A stretch of DNA of 64,000 nucleotides from Bordetella parapertussis. Lineage in GTDB: Bacteria; Pseudomonadota; Gammaproteobacteria; Burkholderiales; Burkholderiaceae_C. Below are positions 1 to 8,615 of this stretch, piece after piece (positions within the stretch are counted from its first letter, which is position 1; every line of letters begins with the position of its first letter). The stretch covers positions 1 to 64,000 of the forward strand of contig CAMCTC010000001.1 of NCBI GenBank assembly GCA_945878355.1, given 5' to 3'. The notes beneath the pieces were generated by a model. It saw only the letters and a list, made by a program, of their open reading frames with translations. It searched no databases and had not been told where the DNA came from. The position numbers and the translations under genes were made by a program.

Positions 1-42
1 GCCTTGTTGCGCGAGCCACTTCTTCATCTGCTTCGAGTCCAT
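1..42 (-). CDS. HicA-like toxin, N-terminal fragment cut by the window edge
   Basis: Reading leftward from ATG at 42-40 gives MDSKQMKKWLAQQG, which resembles the N-terminus of HicA-family mRNA interferases (short dsRBD-like toxins of type II toxin-antitoxin systems). Only 14 residues are visible, so the catalytic His region cannot be checked. A good promoter lies directly upstream. The family assignment is an inference from a short match; the partner hicB would be expected beyond the left edge. Confidence 0.45.
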   Translation of the reverse strand, partial: MDSKQMKKWLAQQG

Positions 43-49
43 GGGCTCA

Positions 50-78
50 ATACTAAACACTTGTGTTGTGTCGGTCAA
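50..78 (-). promoter_or_regulatory. Sigma-70-type promoter with a palindrome in its spacer
   Basis: On the minus strand TTGACC (78-73) and TAGTAT (55-50) are separated by exactly 17 bases, and only 7 bases separate the -10 box from the ATG at 42. Transcription would begin at or next to the start codon. The spacer contains the 12-base inverted repeat AACACTTGTGTT (56-67, arms of 5), a plausible operator for an autoregulating antitoxin. Confidence 0.5.
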
Positions 79-171
79 TGCGCACCGGCCCGGCAGCCAA
101 GTCGCGCAGGCCCCAGAACTTCGTCCACAGCCAGTGCTAGCGATTGGCGGCTAGGTCAGTGCGCCGACCTA

Positions 172-648
172 CGAATCACACTGCTGGACCGCAGGCTCGA
201 CCGCGGGGTGGTGCTGGGCCTGGTCGACACCTGCGATGCCTATGTCTCGCTGCACCGCGCCGAGGGCTTCGGCCGGACGCTGGCCGAGGCCATGCTGCTG
301 GGCAAGCCGGTGGTGGGCACCGATTTCTCGGGCAACACCGACTTCTTGACAAAGGACACCGGCTACCCGGTGAAGTCGACGCGCCGCGCGGTGCCCCCAG
401 GCGAGTCCTCCTTCATCGAGCCCGCCGACCAAGCCTGGTGGGCCGACCCCAACATCCCCGACGCCGCCCGCCAACTGCGCGCAGCCCGCACCGCAGCCGG
501 CAGCCCCTGGGCCTTGCAGCTGCCGCAGCAAGTGGCCGAACAGTTTTCACCCGAAGCCATCGGCGCGCGCATGCGCACGCTGCTGCGGCAGCGGTTTGAG
601 GCGCTGGCCGCGAAGCCCGGCAGGATCCCCGGCGGGACCGGGTCTTAA
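172..648 (+). pseudogene. Glycosyltransferase (GT4-like) C-terminal remnant
   Basis: From about codon 57 of the open frame the protein reads DTCDAYVSLHRAEGFG, LAEAMLLGKPVV and DFSGNTDFL. This is the nucleotide-sugar-binding core of a family 1/4 glycosyltransferase Rossmann domain, including the conserved EGFG glutamate. The 170 bases before it do not resemble the missing N-terminal half, so this is the last 155 or so residues of a larger enzyme. The breakpoint near 165-175 looks like a rearrangement junction. It ends with TAA at 648 and is probably not functional alone. Confidence 0.65.
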
Positions 649-734
649 ATTTGAAGGCCTTCGGGCGGCTGGCGTTGGGGCGTCAACGCGGCGGCGCTTG
701 GCTGCCTGGGTCGACCGGCTTGGCCGGCGGGTTT

Positions 735-1748
735 TCAGTGGCCGTCTAAAACGGCTTGCAAGGTGGGCGCATCGAGGATGCGGTCAGCCCAGATGTCGAG
801 TTGGTCCAGCGTGGCGGTCTTGAGGCGCGCGGAGGTTTGCTCGTCGATCGGGCCGAAGCGCTTGGATAGCAGTCGAGCCAGCACGGCGACTTCGCCTTCG
901 ACGCGGCCTTCAACGCGACCCTCAACCCGGCCCTCCACTCGGCCTTCAACGCGCCCTTCAACCCGGCCCTTGACGAGGCCCTGTTTCTCCCATTGTTCAG
1001 TCCACTTTTCGACGGATTCAGCCAACATGGTTTCGTTCTCCAACAAGGTGCTGAGGTCGGGCAGTTCGATGCCCACAGGGTGCCTTGGGCTGAACACTCG
1101 GTAAAGCCACACGATGAACGCCCGGCGCAGCGAGCTTTGCTCGGGCTCGCAGAGCCAGTCTAGCAGCGCCGACCAAGTGGTTTGCCAGTTGCCGCTGTCG
1201 CGGCTTTTTTCGAGCCTGAACAGTGCTGCGGTCAGGTTCTTCAGCGCCAGCGGCGTGCTCTCGTCGATCGCGCCTTCGTCTAGCAGCAGATAGCGCAGTT
1301 GCGGCGTGTAGTCGCGCAGCTTGCCGGGCGGCGGCTCGATCAGCTGGGCGATGTCGGTGGCGGCGGTCCAGCGCGGCTGGCCGTTGTACAGCACGATGGG
1401 CAACACCGGCGGCAGTTTCTGGCCGGCAGGCTGCTGGCCTTGGCGAAGGATGTCTTGGTATAGCAGCCCGAGGTAAGTCATGACGCGCAGCGCCATGTAG
1501 GCGTCGACGCTGGACTGGAACTCGAGCAGGATGTAGAGGTAGAGCCAGCGGTCTTTGAACTGCACGCGCCAGATGACATCGTCCTCGCGGCTGCGCAGGT
1601 CGTCGGAGACGTAGCTGCCGTTGACTTTCTCGAGCGTGCTGAAGTCGATCTCGGCCAGCCACGGCTCTTGGACAAAACCCACCAGCAGGTCGCGCACCAT
1701 CTCTTGGTGCGAGAACAAGAGCTTGTAGCTGTTGTCGTGGTCGGGCAT
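735..1748 (-). CDS. Rpn-family recombination-promoting nuclease (PD-(D/E)XK, COG5464)
   Basis: This 337-residue protein belongs to the Rpn/transposase_31 family of PD-(D/E)XK DNases linked to RecA-independent recombination. The N-terminal nuclease shows the DNSYKLLF opening, an acidic REDDVIW segment and the LLEFQSS (E-x-Q) core strand. The start at 1748 is chosen because GAGGAA lies just upstream and the conserved MPDHDNSYK follows; an in-frame codon at 1856 adds residues unlike the family. Before the C-terminal helical region are six copies of Gly-Arg-Val-Glu encoded by 12-bp repeats. A scrambled partial copy lies at 2854-3548. Confidence 0.8.
   Translation of the reverse strand: MPDHDNSYKLLFSHQEMVRDLLVGFVQEPWLAEIDFSTLEKVNGSYVSDDLRSREDDVIWRVQFKDRWLYLYILLEFQSSVDAYMALRVMTYLGLLYQDILRQGQQPAGQKLPPVLPIVLYNGQPRWTAATDIAQLIEPPPGKLRDYTPQLRYLLLDEGAIDESTPLALKNLTAALFRLEKSRDSGNWQTTWSALLDWLCEPEQSSLRRAFIVWLYRVFSPRHPVGIELPDLSTLLENETMLAESVEKWTEQWEKQGLVKGRVEGRVEGRVEGRVEGRVEGRVEGEVAVLARLLSKRFGPIDEQTSARLKTATLDQLDIWADRILDAPTLQAVLDGH
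895..975 (-). repeat. 12-bp tandem repeat inside the rpn gene (GRVE x6)
   Basis: Six or so imperfect 12-bp units, of the type CCTTCAACGCGG on the plus strand, encode consecutive Gly-Arg-Val-Glu tetrapeptides. The related pseudogene copy near 3465 has only two such units, so the number has changed between copies. This is in-frame and therefore length-variable without breaking the gene. Confidence 0.8.
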
Positions 1749-2035
1749 GTGGTTCCTCGGCACGCCGACGGTATCGCGCGACGCGGTGCCGGGCATGGAT
1801 TGCGGCGCGACGCGATTGGGCAGGCTGTCAGGTGCTTCACGCAAACGATGTTTCAATCTTGAATGGGAGCGCTACAAACTTCCGGCGGAACCGATGAGTT
1901 TTGAATGATTCTTCTCGATGCCATCACTGTTTCTGAGCTCTTGAAGGCAAGCTGTGATGAGCGGGCATCGAGGCCTTGATGCGGTATCATCAGAGAATCA
2001 GCGCATCAATCGTTGCGCAATGCAGATCGTTGCCA

Positions 2036-2293
2036 ATGCGCACCACAATCGACATCGATGACGACTTGCTTCTGGCCGCCAAGGAAATCGCCCGCCGCGA
2101 GCGCAGCAGCGCCGGAGAAGTCGTCTCCCGTCTGTTGCGACAGTCGCTGACGGGTACAGGTGCCAATACAGCCGCCGTCGCCATCGGTGTGGCCAGGCTT
2201 GCGGTTGCGGGCTTCTTGCCCTTCCCGGCGCGGCCTGGCTCGGTGGTGACCAATGACTTGGTCAATCGGCTGCGCGACGAAGAGGGCGTTTGA
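2036..2293 (+). CDS. vapB: VapB-type antitoxin
   Basis: An 85-residue protein beginning MRTTIDIDDDLLLAAKEIA, the beta-strand plus helix of a ribbon-helix-helix DNA-binding domain typical of VapB antitoxins. The C-terminal half (VVTNDLVNRLRDEEGV) would be the toxin-neutralising segment. The ATG at 2036 is chosen because it opens directly on the RHH strand; the frame is open to 1976 but that extension looks non-coding. It overlaps the downstream toxin gene, as expected for a co-translated pair that represses its own promoter. Confidence 0.85.
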   Translation: MRTTIDIDDDLLLAAKEIARRERSSAGEVVSRLLRQSLTGTGANTAAVAIGVARLAVAGFLPFPARPGSVVTNDLVNRLRDEEGV

Positions 2294-2295
2294 GC

Positions 2296-2727
2296 ATGCG
2301 GGCCTTGCTCGACGTCAACGTATTGATTGCGTTGCTTGACGCCTCGCACCTGCACCACCGGACCGCGACTGACTGGTTGGCAGCCCATGCCCACTTCGGT
2401 TGGGCCTCGTGCCCGATCACCCAGAACGGTTGCCTGCGCATACTCGCGCTGCCTTCCTACCCCAACCCACAACCGACCGCCCACGTGGCACAACGTCTTG
2501 GCCTGGCCGCAGCTGACGCCAGCCATGAATTCTGGCCAGATGCCTTCAGCCTGCTTGATGCAGGGCGTCTGCACTGGGACCGGGTACTCACCTCGCGCCA
2601 GATAACCGACACCTATCTGCTGGCGCTGGCTGTAGATCACGGTGGCCGCCTGGTCACGTTCGACAAGGGCATCTCCCTGGAGGCTGTGCCAGGCGTGGCC
2701 AAGAACAACCTGGTCGCTCTGACATGA
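2296..2727 (+). CDS. vapC: VapC-type PIN-domain toxin
   Basis: A 143-residue PIN-domain ribonuclease. The first acidic residue is in LLDVNVLIALLD. The region usually carrying the second acidic residue reads TQNGCLRIL, the Gln-bearing version common in one VapC subgroup. The later acidic residues are in TDTYLLALA and VTFD. It would cleave tRNA or rRNA when released from VapB. The ATG at 2296 lies three bases after the vapB stop; a TTG at 2290 overlapping that stop is an alternative. The pair looks intact, unlike the surrounding remnants. Confidence 0.85.
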   Translation: MRALLDVNVLIALLDASHLHHRTATDWLAAHAHFGWASCPITQNGCLRILALPSYPNPQPTAHVAQRLGLAAADASHEFWPDAFSLLDAGRLHWDRVLTSRQITDTYLLALAVDHGGRLVTFDKGISLEAVPGVAKNNLVALT

Positions 2728-2853
2728 CGTGGAGCGTGCAGTCAACGGGCTTGCGACGCCACCGCCACTGGGAGGCCATTCGGCTGGTATGCCGGCGACA
2801 CTGTGCAGTCCTGCACGCTGCTGATCGGCGGCTGGCGATAGATTGAGCAGCCT

Positions 2854-3548
2854 TAGTTGAGCAGCAGGTAGCGCAACCGCTGCGCGTAGCCGCAGCTCGC
2901 CGGGCGGCGGCTCGATCAGCTGGGCGATGTCGGTGGCGGCGGTCCAGCGTGGCTGGCCGTTGCACAGCACGATGGGCAGCACCGGCGGCAGTTTCTGGCC
3001 GGCGGGCTGCTGGCCTTGGCGAAGGATGTCTTGGTAGAGCAGGCTGAGGTAAGTCATGACGCGTAGCGCCATGTAGGCGTCGACGCTGGACTGGAACTCG
3101 AGCAGGATGTAGAGGTAGAGCCAGCGGTCTTTGAACCGCACGCGCCAGATGACATCGTCCTCGCGGCTGCGCAGGTCGTCGGAGACATAGCTGCCGTTGA
3201 CTCTCTCGAGCGTGCTGAAGTCGAGGCTGGCGTTGGGGCGTCAACGCGGCGGCGCGGGGCTGCCTGGGGTGGACCGGTTTGGCCGGCGGACTTTCAGTGG
3301 CCGTCGAAGACGGCTTGCAAGGTTGGCGCATCGAGGATGCGGTCGGCCCAGGTGTCGAGTTGGTCCAGAGTGGCGACCTTGAGGCGCGCGGTGGTTTGCT
3401 CGTCGAGTGGGCCGAAGCGCTTGGATAGCAGTCGAGCCAGAACGGCGACTTCGCCCTCGACGCGGCCTTCAACTTGCCCTTGCTTCTTCCACTGTTCAGT
3501 CCATTTTTCGACGGATTCAGCCACCAACATGGTTTCGTTCTCCAACAC
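2854..3548 (-). pseudogene. Scrambled partial second copy of the Rpn nuclease gene
   Basis: Two blocks of the gene at 735-1748 recur here in the wrong order. On the minus strand the C-terminal block (3548-3294, starting MLENETMLVAESV and ending FDGH) comes first. About 65 bases matching the 3' flank of the first copy (668-735) follow at 3294-3229. Then comes the nuclease core (3223-2854, including RFKDRWLYLYILLEFQSS). The core copy loses frame after PPPGEL. This arrangement suggests a tandem duplication followed by deletion. The left block still has an 84-codon frame, but no complete protein is possible. Confidence 0.75.
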
Positions 3549-3599
3549 GGTTCGATGGCGCCAGCGCCTACCACGTTGAGATCGTCGACTATCACTGAA
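3549..3599 (+). pseudogene. HigB toxin C-terminal remnant
   Basis: The last 16 codons read RFDGASAYHVEIVDYH followed by TGA. This matches the characteristic C-terminus of HigB/RelE-superfamily toxins (…DVxxVDYH). The remnant begins exactly where homology to the Rpn C-terminal block ends, so the toxin gene was cut by that rearrangement. The downstream higA remnant in the normal HigB-HigA order supports the call. Confidence 0.6.
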
Positions 3600-3612
3600 C
3601 GGGAGTTACACC

Positions 3613-3723
3613 ATGGATGCACCCATCAACGGCATGCGCTCGATTAACCCGGGCTAGGTGCTACGCGAAGAGTTTCTATCGCCGATGGGGCGGCTGTCGG
3701 CGTATGCGTTGTCTGTGGCGCTG
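3613..3723 (+). pseudogene. HigA antitoxin remnant with premature stop
   Basis: After GGGAG, an ATG at 3613 gives MDAPINGMRSINPG and then TAG (3655-3657) in place of the Glu codon expected in the family motif HPGEVLREEFL. Reading through restores VLREEFLSPMGRLSAYALSVAL, the first helices of an XRE-type HigA antitoxin. Similarity ends near 3723. The gene is inactivated by the nonsense codon and truncated. Confidence 0.65.
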
Positions 3724-3799
3724 CTTGGAGCAGGTGGTGGCCTATCAGGCGTCGGGTTTGAATGAGCTTGCCCTTGGATTCCGTATCCCATAGCCGCTG

Positions 3800-3965
3800 T
3801 CATGCGCTTGCTTGCCGGGGTTGATCGCCTCGCCAGTTTTTTTCGAACCGCATCGAGCTGGCATAGTCCAGCGTCGAGCGTAGTCGGGTGCGGTTGTACC
3901 AGAGCATCCAGGCGATGACCTCATCCAGCCTGGTCCAACGTGGCGTGAGCCTGAACGGGCGAGGC
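3800..3965 (-). mobile_element. IS3-family transposase, C-terminal remnant
   Basis: In one minus-strand frame the sequence reads DEVIAWMLWYNRTRLRSTL and DYASSMRFEKNW before a stop at 3802-3800. This is the end of the DDE integrase domain of IS3-group OrfB proteins (…WYNxxRxHSxLxYxSPxxFE). Only about 50 codons remain; no catalytic acidic triad and no terminal inverted repeats were recognised. It is evidence of past insertion in this unstable left end. Confidence 0.6.
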
Positions 3966-4175
3966 GTTTCAACGAGGACGTCGAAGCCGCAACTGACCCG
4001 GCTGTCTCCTCAACCCGTCGAAGCCGGGGCCGAGCTGGGGTGTCAGTTAGGTGGGTTTCTAGTCAGGTTCCGCAATCAGATCAACGACTTGGCGGCGGCT
4101 TGCAGATCCCGGGTCACGCATCCAGATAGTAGACTATAGTGCGAAAGTTGATTGAAATATACAAAAGGCATAACA
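3966..4175. other. Non-coding stretch before the repeat protein
   Basis: No credible gene is visible. A TATAGT hexamer at 4135-4140 could be a -10 box for the downstream gene, but no convincing -35 box stands 16-18 bases before it. AAAGG at 4164-4168 is spaced correctly as a ribosome-binding site for the ATG at 4176. Confidence 0.4.
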
Positions 4176-7127
4176 ATGATAATTAGCGGCTCATCGCCTC
4201 CGACGCTTGCCCTGTCGCTCGACTCTGGCGTTGTTGGCGACGGGATAACGTCTAACGCGAAACTGAACGTCAGCGCGGAACCCTTAGCCGTTGTTGAGTA
4301 CAGCATCAATGGCGGGAGTACGTGGGCGATTTTGTTTGTTGCCACGGAAGGCGACAATACGGTTTGGGTGCGGCAGACTGATGCCCTGGGCAATGTGTCG
4401 GGGGTCAGCGATGCCTTGAGCTTCAAACTCGACACCAAGATCGGTGTACCGACGCTTGCGCTGACGAATGACTCCGGGACAAGTTCGACAGACAACTTGA
4501 CCAGCGACGGTGATCTTTTTTTGGATGGGGTCGAGGCGGATGCCACCGTGACCTACAGCACCAACGGTGGTGGGAGTTGGGGCGCGGCTTTTGCCATGAA
4601 AGAGGGCATCAATGCGGTGCTGGTACGTCAAGTTGATATTGCCGGAAACGTTTCATCTTTCTCAACTTACAGTTTCACACTTGACACAATGGTTGCACCA
4701 CCAACGCTCGCGCTGAAGTCCGATACCGGTTTCAGCAGCACTGACAACATCACCAACGACAAGACGCTCGTTCTGGTGGCTGAGCCCGGGGCGGCTGTCG
4801 AGTACAGCGATGATGCCTTCAATTGGCATGCGGGGTTTGCACTGGAAGAAGGACTCAACCTTGTTTGTTTGCGCCAGGCAGACGCGGCTGGGAACCTCTC
4901 CTTGCCCAGTGTTCTCTATCGGTTCACGTTGGACACCACCGTCGCTGAGTTGGTGTTGTCTCTGACAACCGATACCGGTTTCGATGGCGACAATGTCACC
5001 AGTCAGGGTGTATTGAACCTTGGTGGCTATGAGACAGGCGCTAAGGTCGAGTACAGCAGGGACGGTCGCGTTTGGACTTCCGCCTTTATCCCGACTGAAG
5101 GCTACAACGTCGTGGCAGCACGCCAGACCGACATTGCCGGCAACGTCTCGGCGATCAGTTCACCCTTTATCTTCGTTCTCGATACGGTTGCCGCCGCGCC
5201 GGCGTTGACGCTCGCCAAAGACTCAGGGGCTAGCTCAAGAGACTGGATTAGCAACGACGGCACTGTCAGTGTTGGCGGTGTCGAGGCCACATCGAGTTGG
5301 CAGTACAGCGTGAATGGTGGGATCAGCTGGGACGACGGCAATGGCAAGAGTTTCGTCTTGGATGAGGGCCTGTACCCTGCCAGTGCCATACAGGTGCGAC
5401 TGACCGACGGTGCGGGCAATACCGACATCGGGAGATTGGATGCTGTCAAGATTGATTTTAATGCGCTTGCACCGTCGATTTCGCTCCTGCTCGACACCGG
5501 CGTGGTGGGGGATGATCTCAGCAGCAGTGGCAGCTTGGCTCTAACTGGGCAAGAGGCCGGTGCGACCGCCCAATACAGCCTGGATGGCGGCAAGGTTTGG
5601 GCCGCCAGCTTCAAAGCGGTTGAGGGCGGCAACACCGTCTGGGCGCGGCAAACGGATCTTGCGGGCAACGTCTCGGCTGCCAGCGATGCCTATGGATTCA
5701 CGCTCGACACCAAGGCGGCTGTGCCGACGCTGGCGCTGGCCAACGACACCGGGACAAGTGCTAGCGACAGGGTGACCAACGATCGCGAGTTGATGGTCGG
5801 CGACGTTGAAGACGGTGCCGTGGTGGCTTACAGCACCAATGGCGGCGGCAGTTGGACCGACAGCTTTGCGCTTCGTGAGGGCGTCAATGTGCTGCAGGTA
5901 CGCCAGACCGATCTGGCCGGCAATGTCTCGTTGGCTGCGAGCTACAGCTTCACGCTAGACACCAATGCCGCAGCACCGACGTTTGGCCTGCTGAACGACA
6001 CCGGCATGGGCAAGACGGACAACCTCACGAATGACGGTCGCTTGGTCGTGGGGGCCGAGCAGGGTGCTTTCGTCGAGTACAGCGACGATGCGTTCAACTG
6101 GCGGCCAACTTGGACCTTGTCTGAAGGCAACAACACGGTCGTCGTGCGCCAGACCGACCTGTCAGGCAATGTCTCACCGCCGAGTGCGGGCTACCAGTTC
6201 ACTCTTGACACCAGCGTAGAAGCGTTGACCTTGAGTTTGAAATACGACACAGGGATCGACGGCGACGGGATCACCGCGAATCCGAAACTGGGCTTCGAGG
6301 GTTTGGAGACCGGCGCAACGGTTCAGTACAGCATCGACAACGGCAGCAACTGGACCAGCGGTTTTGCGGCGAAGGCGGGCTTGAACGCCGTGCAGGCGCG
6401 GCAGACCGACATGGCAGGCAATGTCTCAGCGCTCAGCGGACCTTTCAGCTTCACTTTCGAGCCCGGGTCTGGGACCGGGTCAGCCGACTTGCTCGCCTAC
6501 TCCTGGAAGACGCACAGCTTGCTGGATTTGGTGAGCGTGAGCAGCAGCAGTACACAAGATGTGGTGACGGACAGCCATGGCGCTGCTGGCCTCACCGGGA
6601 TCTCGGGCGCGACGCTGTCCTTGACTGCCAGCCGCGCTGTTCCAGCCGAATCAGTCATCACCGACGCGGCGGTGAACCTGCAGGATGCCATCGCCATCCT
6701 GAAGATGATCGTTGGCCTGGACGTGAACGGCGCTGGCAAGCTCCTGTCACCGTATCAGGCTTATGCGGCCGATTTCGACGGCAATGGCAAGGTCGAATTG
6801 AGCGACGCGATCAACGTGCTCAAGCATGTGGTCGGTCTAACGTCCCCGGATCCGCAGTGGTTGTTCTTCAATGAGAACGTGGTGCCGCTCGATGTGACGC
6901 GCGGTGCCAATCTGAATCCTGGCAGCCCGCCGGCGATCAGCGCCGACTCGTCGGTCTTGGGTCAGCTCCACGTTGGTCTCGTCGGCGTGTTGCGCGGCGA
7001 TGTCGACGGCAGCTTTGCGGGCGCGGCCGGGTCATTGAACCTGGATGTGCTGCAGCCCAACTACCTCCACGACCTCGCGCTTCAGCCGGGGCTGAACCTG
7101 TCGCAGTTCGGGGTGTATGGATCTTGA
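4176..7127 (+). CDS. Ig-like repeat protein with dockerin-like Ca2+-binding C-terminus
   Basis: A 983-residue protein made of nine repeats of about 90 residues. Each opens with a hydrophobic strand and D(S/T)G, then a YS-(I/T)-NGG-SW strand, and ends RQTD-AGNVS. These are bacterial Ig-like or fibronectin-like folds. Residues of the last 120 codons hold two EF-hand-like loops, including DFDGNGKVELSDAINVLKHVVGL, as in type I dockerins. No N-terminal signal peptide is visible, so export would need a type I or other leaderless route, or the N-terminus is missing. The ATG at 4176 has AAAGG upstream. Probable role: surface or matrix adhesion. The gene is less GC-rich than its neighbours. Confidence 0.7.
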   Translation: MIISGSSPPTLALSLDSGVVGDGITSNAKLNVSAEPLAVVEYSINGGSTWAILFVATEGDNTVWVRQTDALGNVSGVSDALSFKLDTKIGVPTLALTNDSGTSSTDNLTSDGDLFLDGVEADATVTYSTNGGGSWGAAFAMKEGINAVLVRQVDIAGNVSSFSTYSFTLDTMVAPPTLALKSDTGFSSTDNITNDKTLVLVAEPGAAVEYSDDAFNWHAGFALEEGLNLVCLRQADAAGNLSLPSVLYRFTLDTTVAELVLSLTTDTGFDGDNVTSQGVLNLGGYETGAKVEYSRDGRVWTSAFIPTEGYNVVAARQTDIAGNVSAISSPFIFVLDTVAAAPALTLAKDSGASSRDWISNDGTVSVGGVEATSSWQYSVNGGISWDDGNGKSFVLDEGLYPASAIQVRLTDGAGNTDIGRLDAVKIDFNALAPSISLLLDTGVVGDDLSSSGSLALTGQEAGATAQYSLDGGKVWAASFKAVEGGNTVWARQTDLAGNVSAASDAYGFTLDTKAAVPTLALANDTGTSASDRVTNDRELMVGDVEDGAVVAYSTNGGGSWTDSFALREGVNVLQVRQTDLAGNVSLAASYSFTLDTNAAAPTFGLLNDTGMGKTDNLTNDGRLVVGAEQGAFVEYSDDAFNWRPTWTLSEGNNTVVVRQTDLSGNVSPPSAGYQFTLDTSVEALTLSLKYDTGIDGDGITANPKLGFEGLETGATVQYSIDNGSNWTSGFAAKAGLNAVQARQTDMAGNVSALSGPFSFTFEPGSGTGSADLLAYSWKTHSLLDLVSVSSSSTQDVVTDSHGAAGLTGISGATLSLTASRAVPAESVITDAAVNLQDAIAILKMIVGLDVNGAGKLLSPYQAYAADFDGNGKVELSDAINVLKHVVGLTSPDPQWLFFNENVVPLDVTRGANLNPGSPPAISADSSVLGQLHVGLVGVLRGDVDGSFAGAAGSLNLDVLQPNYLHDLALQPGLNLSQFGVYGS

Positions 7128-7175
7128 TGTTCGGCGCGGGGCCAGCGCTCGCGCTCCGCGTCATCCAGCCTGAAG

Positions 7176-8615
7176 TCAGCCGCCGCCGCGCACCTTGCTG
7201 TTGTCAGCGGCCAGCGTCGAGCGGTTGCTCTTGCCGTCGGCGATGCTGCGGGGTGTTGCGCCGCGCAGCATCGCTGTGATCGGCGGCGGGACCTTGCCCT
7301 CGAACAGGATGCGCCACTGGCCGGCGCGCTGGATCCAGTACTGCCTCACGCCGAAGGACTTCGCTGCCTCGGACTCGCCGTCTTGCTGCCCTGTGACGAT
7401 CATCATCGGTGCGCTTTCGCCGTACCAGCCGATCAGGCTCAGACCCTGGCGTGGCGCTTGGCTGCGCATTGCGGGTTCTTTCCGCGTGGCGGTCGAGTCG
7501 TACCACAGGCTGGTCTGCCGATCATCGCCGCGGCGGCGCGCACCATCCCAGGCGTCGTAGGCCTGTCGGAAGGTGGCCGCATCCTGGCTCGGAGTGTCGG
7601 CAGACACCCATGACAGTTGCCTGGAGATCACCAGCGGCGTGTCGACGGTGGCCAATCGGTCGGCCAGGTAGAGCACGTCGCTGTTGGCCAGCGCCAGGCA
7701 GCCGTCGGTGGAGAACGGTGGTCGCGCCAGCGTGTCTTCGGGCACCCCGTGCACGAACAGCCCGTTGCCTTTGCGGCCCTGGCTGCGGTCCCAGGCGTTG
7801 GGGTAGCTGATGCCCAGCGCGGCGCTGCCCAGCCTCGGGTCGATCTGGTTGGCCGCCAGCGAACTGGTGATCCAGTACACGCCGAGTGGCGTGCGCAGGT
7901 CATCGGCAATTTTCTTGTCGACGCCGGCCTTGCCGAGCGAGACATAGAAGTCGCGCTCCAGTGTCAGACCTTTGGGGCCGTTGACAAACAGGTACAGGCG
8001 CGACCTCGACGCGTCGACCGCGATGGCGCGGCGCGTGCTGGCGGGCAGCGCGGCAAATTCTCGCGGCAGCGTGCCGGGTGCTGGTGGCCGCAGCAGCGCG
8101 TCAAACCGCCGTCGCGACTCTTCACGCAAGGTGTCCAGGTCTTCGTTGGCCGGCTCGACGCTTTGTAGCGGTGCGCCCTGGAAGCTGGGCCGGCCGGACC
8201 GGCTGGCCAACAAGTCAGCGTGCAGCAACTGGCCGAGCGAGAATCCCGGATAGTCGCGCAGCAGGTCCTGGCTCATCCGGAACGCCAGTTCACCCTGGCC
8301 ATCGGCCGAGGCCTGGTAGGCGGCCATCAAGCGCGCTTCTGGGCTGTCGTCCAGCGCACGCGGTGCCGCAGGACGGCTGGCAGCTTCAACTGCAGGCTTG
8401 GGTGTTGGCGCTGACCAGTTGGCGTTGGCCATGGCCAGCCAAGGCGCGATGCTGGAGATCGGGGTCATCGCGGTGGTGCCGGCAACCACCGCACAGACCA
8501 CCACCAAGCCGAGCCAGTGCCGCCCTCGCCACCGGCGGCGTCGCGTCGGTGTTGGGTAGAGCGCCGATCCGCCGGCTTCTCTTTGCAGCGGCACGCGCAC
8601 TTCGGCCGGCCTCAT
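7176..8615 (-). CDS. L,D-transpeptidase (YkuD domain) with NTF2-like tail
   Basis: A membrane-anchored, 479-residue protein. A single hydrophobic segment near residues 33-60 follows an Arg-rich cytoplasmic start. The YkuD domain shows FVHG (His about 287) and STDGC (nucleophile Cys about 306), the catalytic pair of enzymes that make 3-3 peptidoglycan cross-links or attach proteins to peptidoglycan. The last 130 residues resemble an NTF2/SnoaL-like domain (AYDAWDGARRRGD…QWRILFEGKV). The ATG at 8615 overlaps the stop of the upstream TPR gene as ATGA, indicating translational coupling. Confidence 0.8.
   Translation of the reverse strand: MRPAEVRVPLQREAGGSALYPTPTRRRRWRGRHWLGLVVVCAVVAGTTAMTPISSIAPWLAMANANWSAPTPKPAVEAASRPAAPRALDDSPEARLMAAYQASADGQGELAFRMSQDLLRDYPGFSLGQLLHADLLASRSGRPSFQGAPLQSVEPANEDLDTLREESRRRFDALLRPPAPGTLPREFAALPASTRRAIAVDASRSRLYLFVNGPKGLTLERDFYVSLGKAGVDKKIADDLRTPLGVYWITSSLAANQIDPRLGSAALGISYPNAWDRSQGRKGNGLFVHGVPEDTLARPPFSTDGCLALANSDVLYLADRLATVDTPLVISRQLSWVSADTPSQDAATFRQAYDAWDGARRRGDDRQTSLWYDSTATRKEPAMRSQAPRQGLSLIGWYGESAPMMIVTGQQDGESEAAKSFGVRQYWIQRAGQWRILFEGKVPPPITAMLRGATPRSIADGKSNRSTLAADNSKVRGGG

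Noticed and set aside
4..648. The whole frame as an intact 214-residue glycosyltransferase
   Set aside because: Only the part after about codon 57 resembles the family; the start is unrelated sequence, so it is treated as a remnant.
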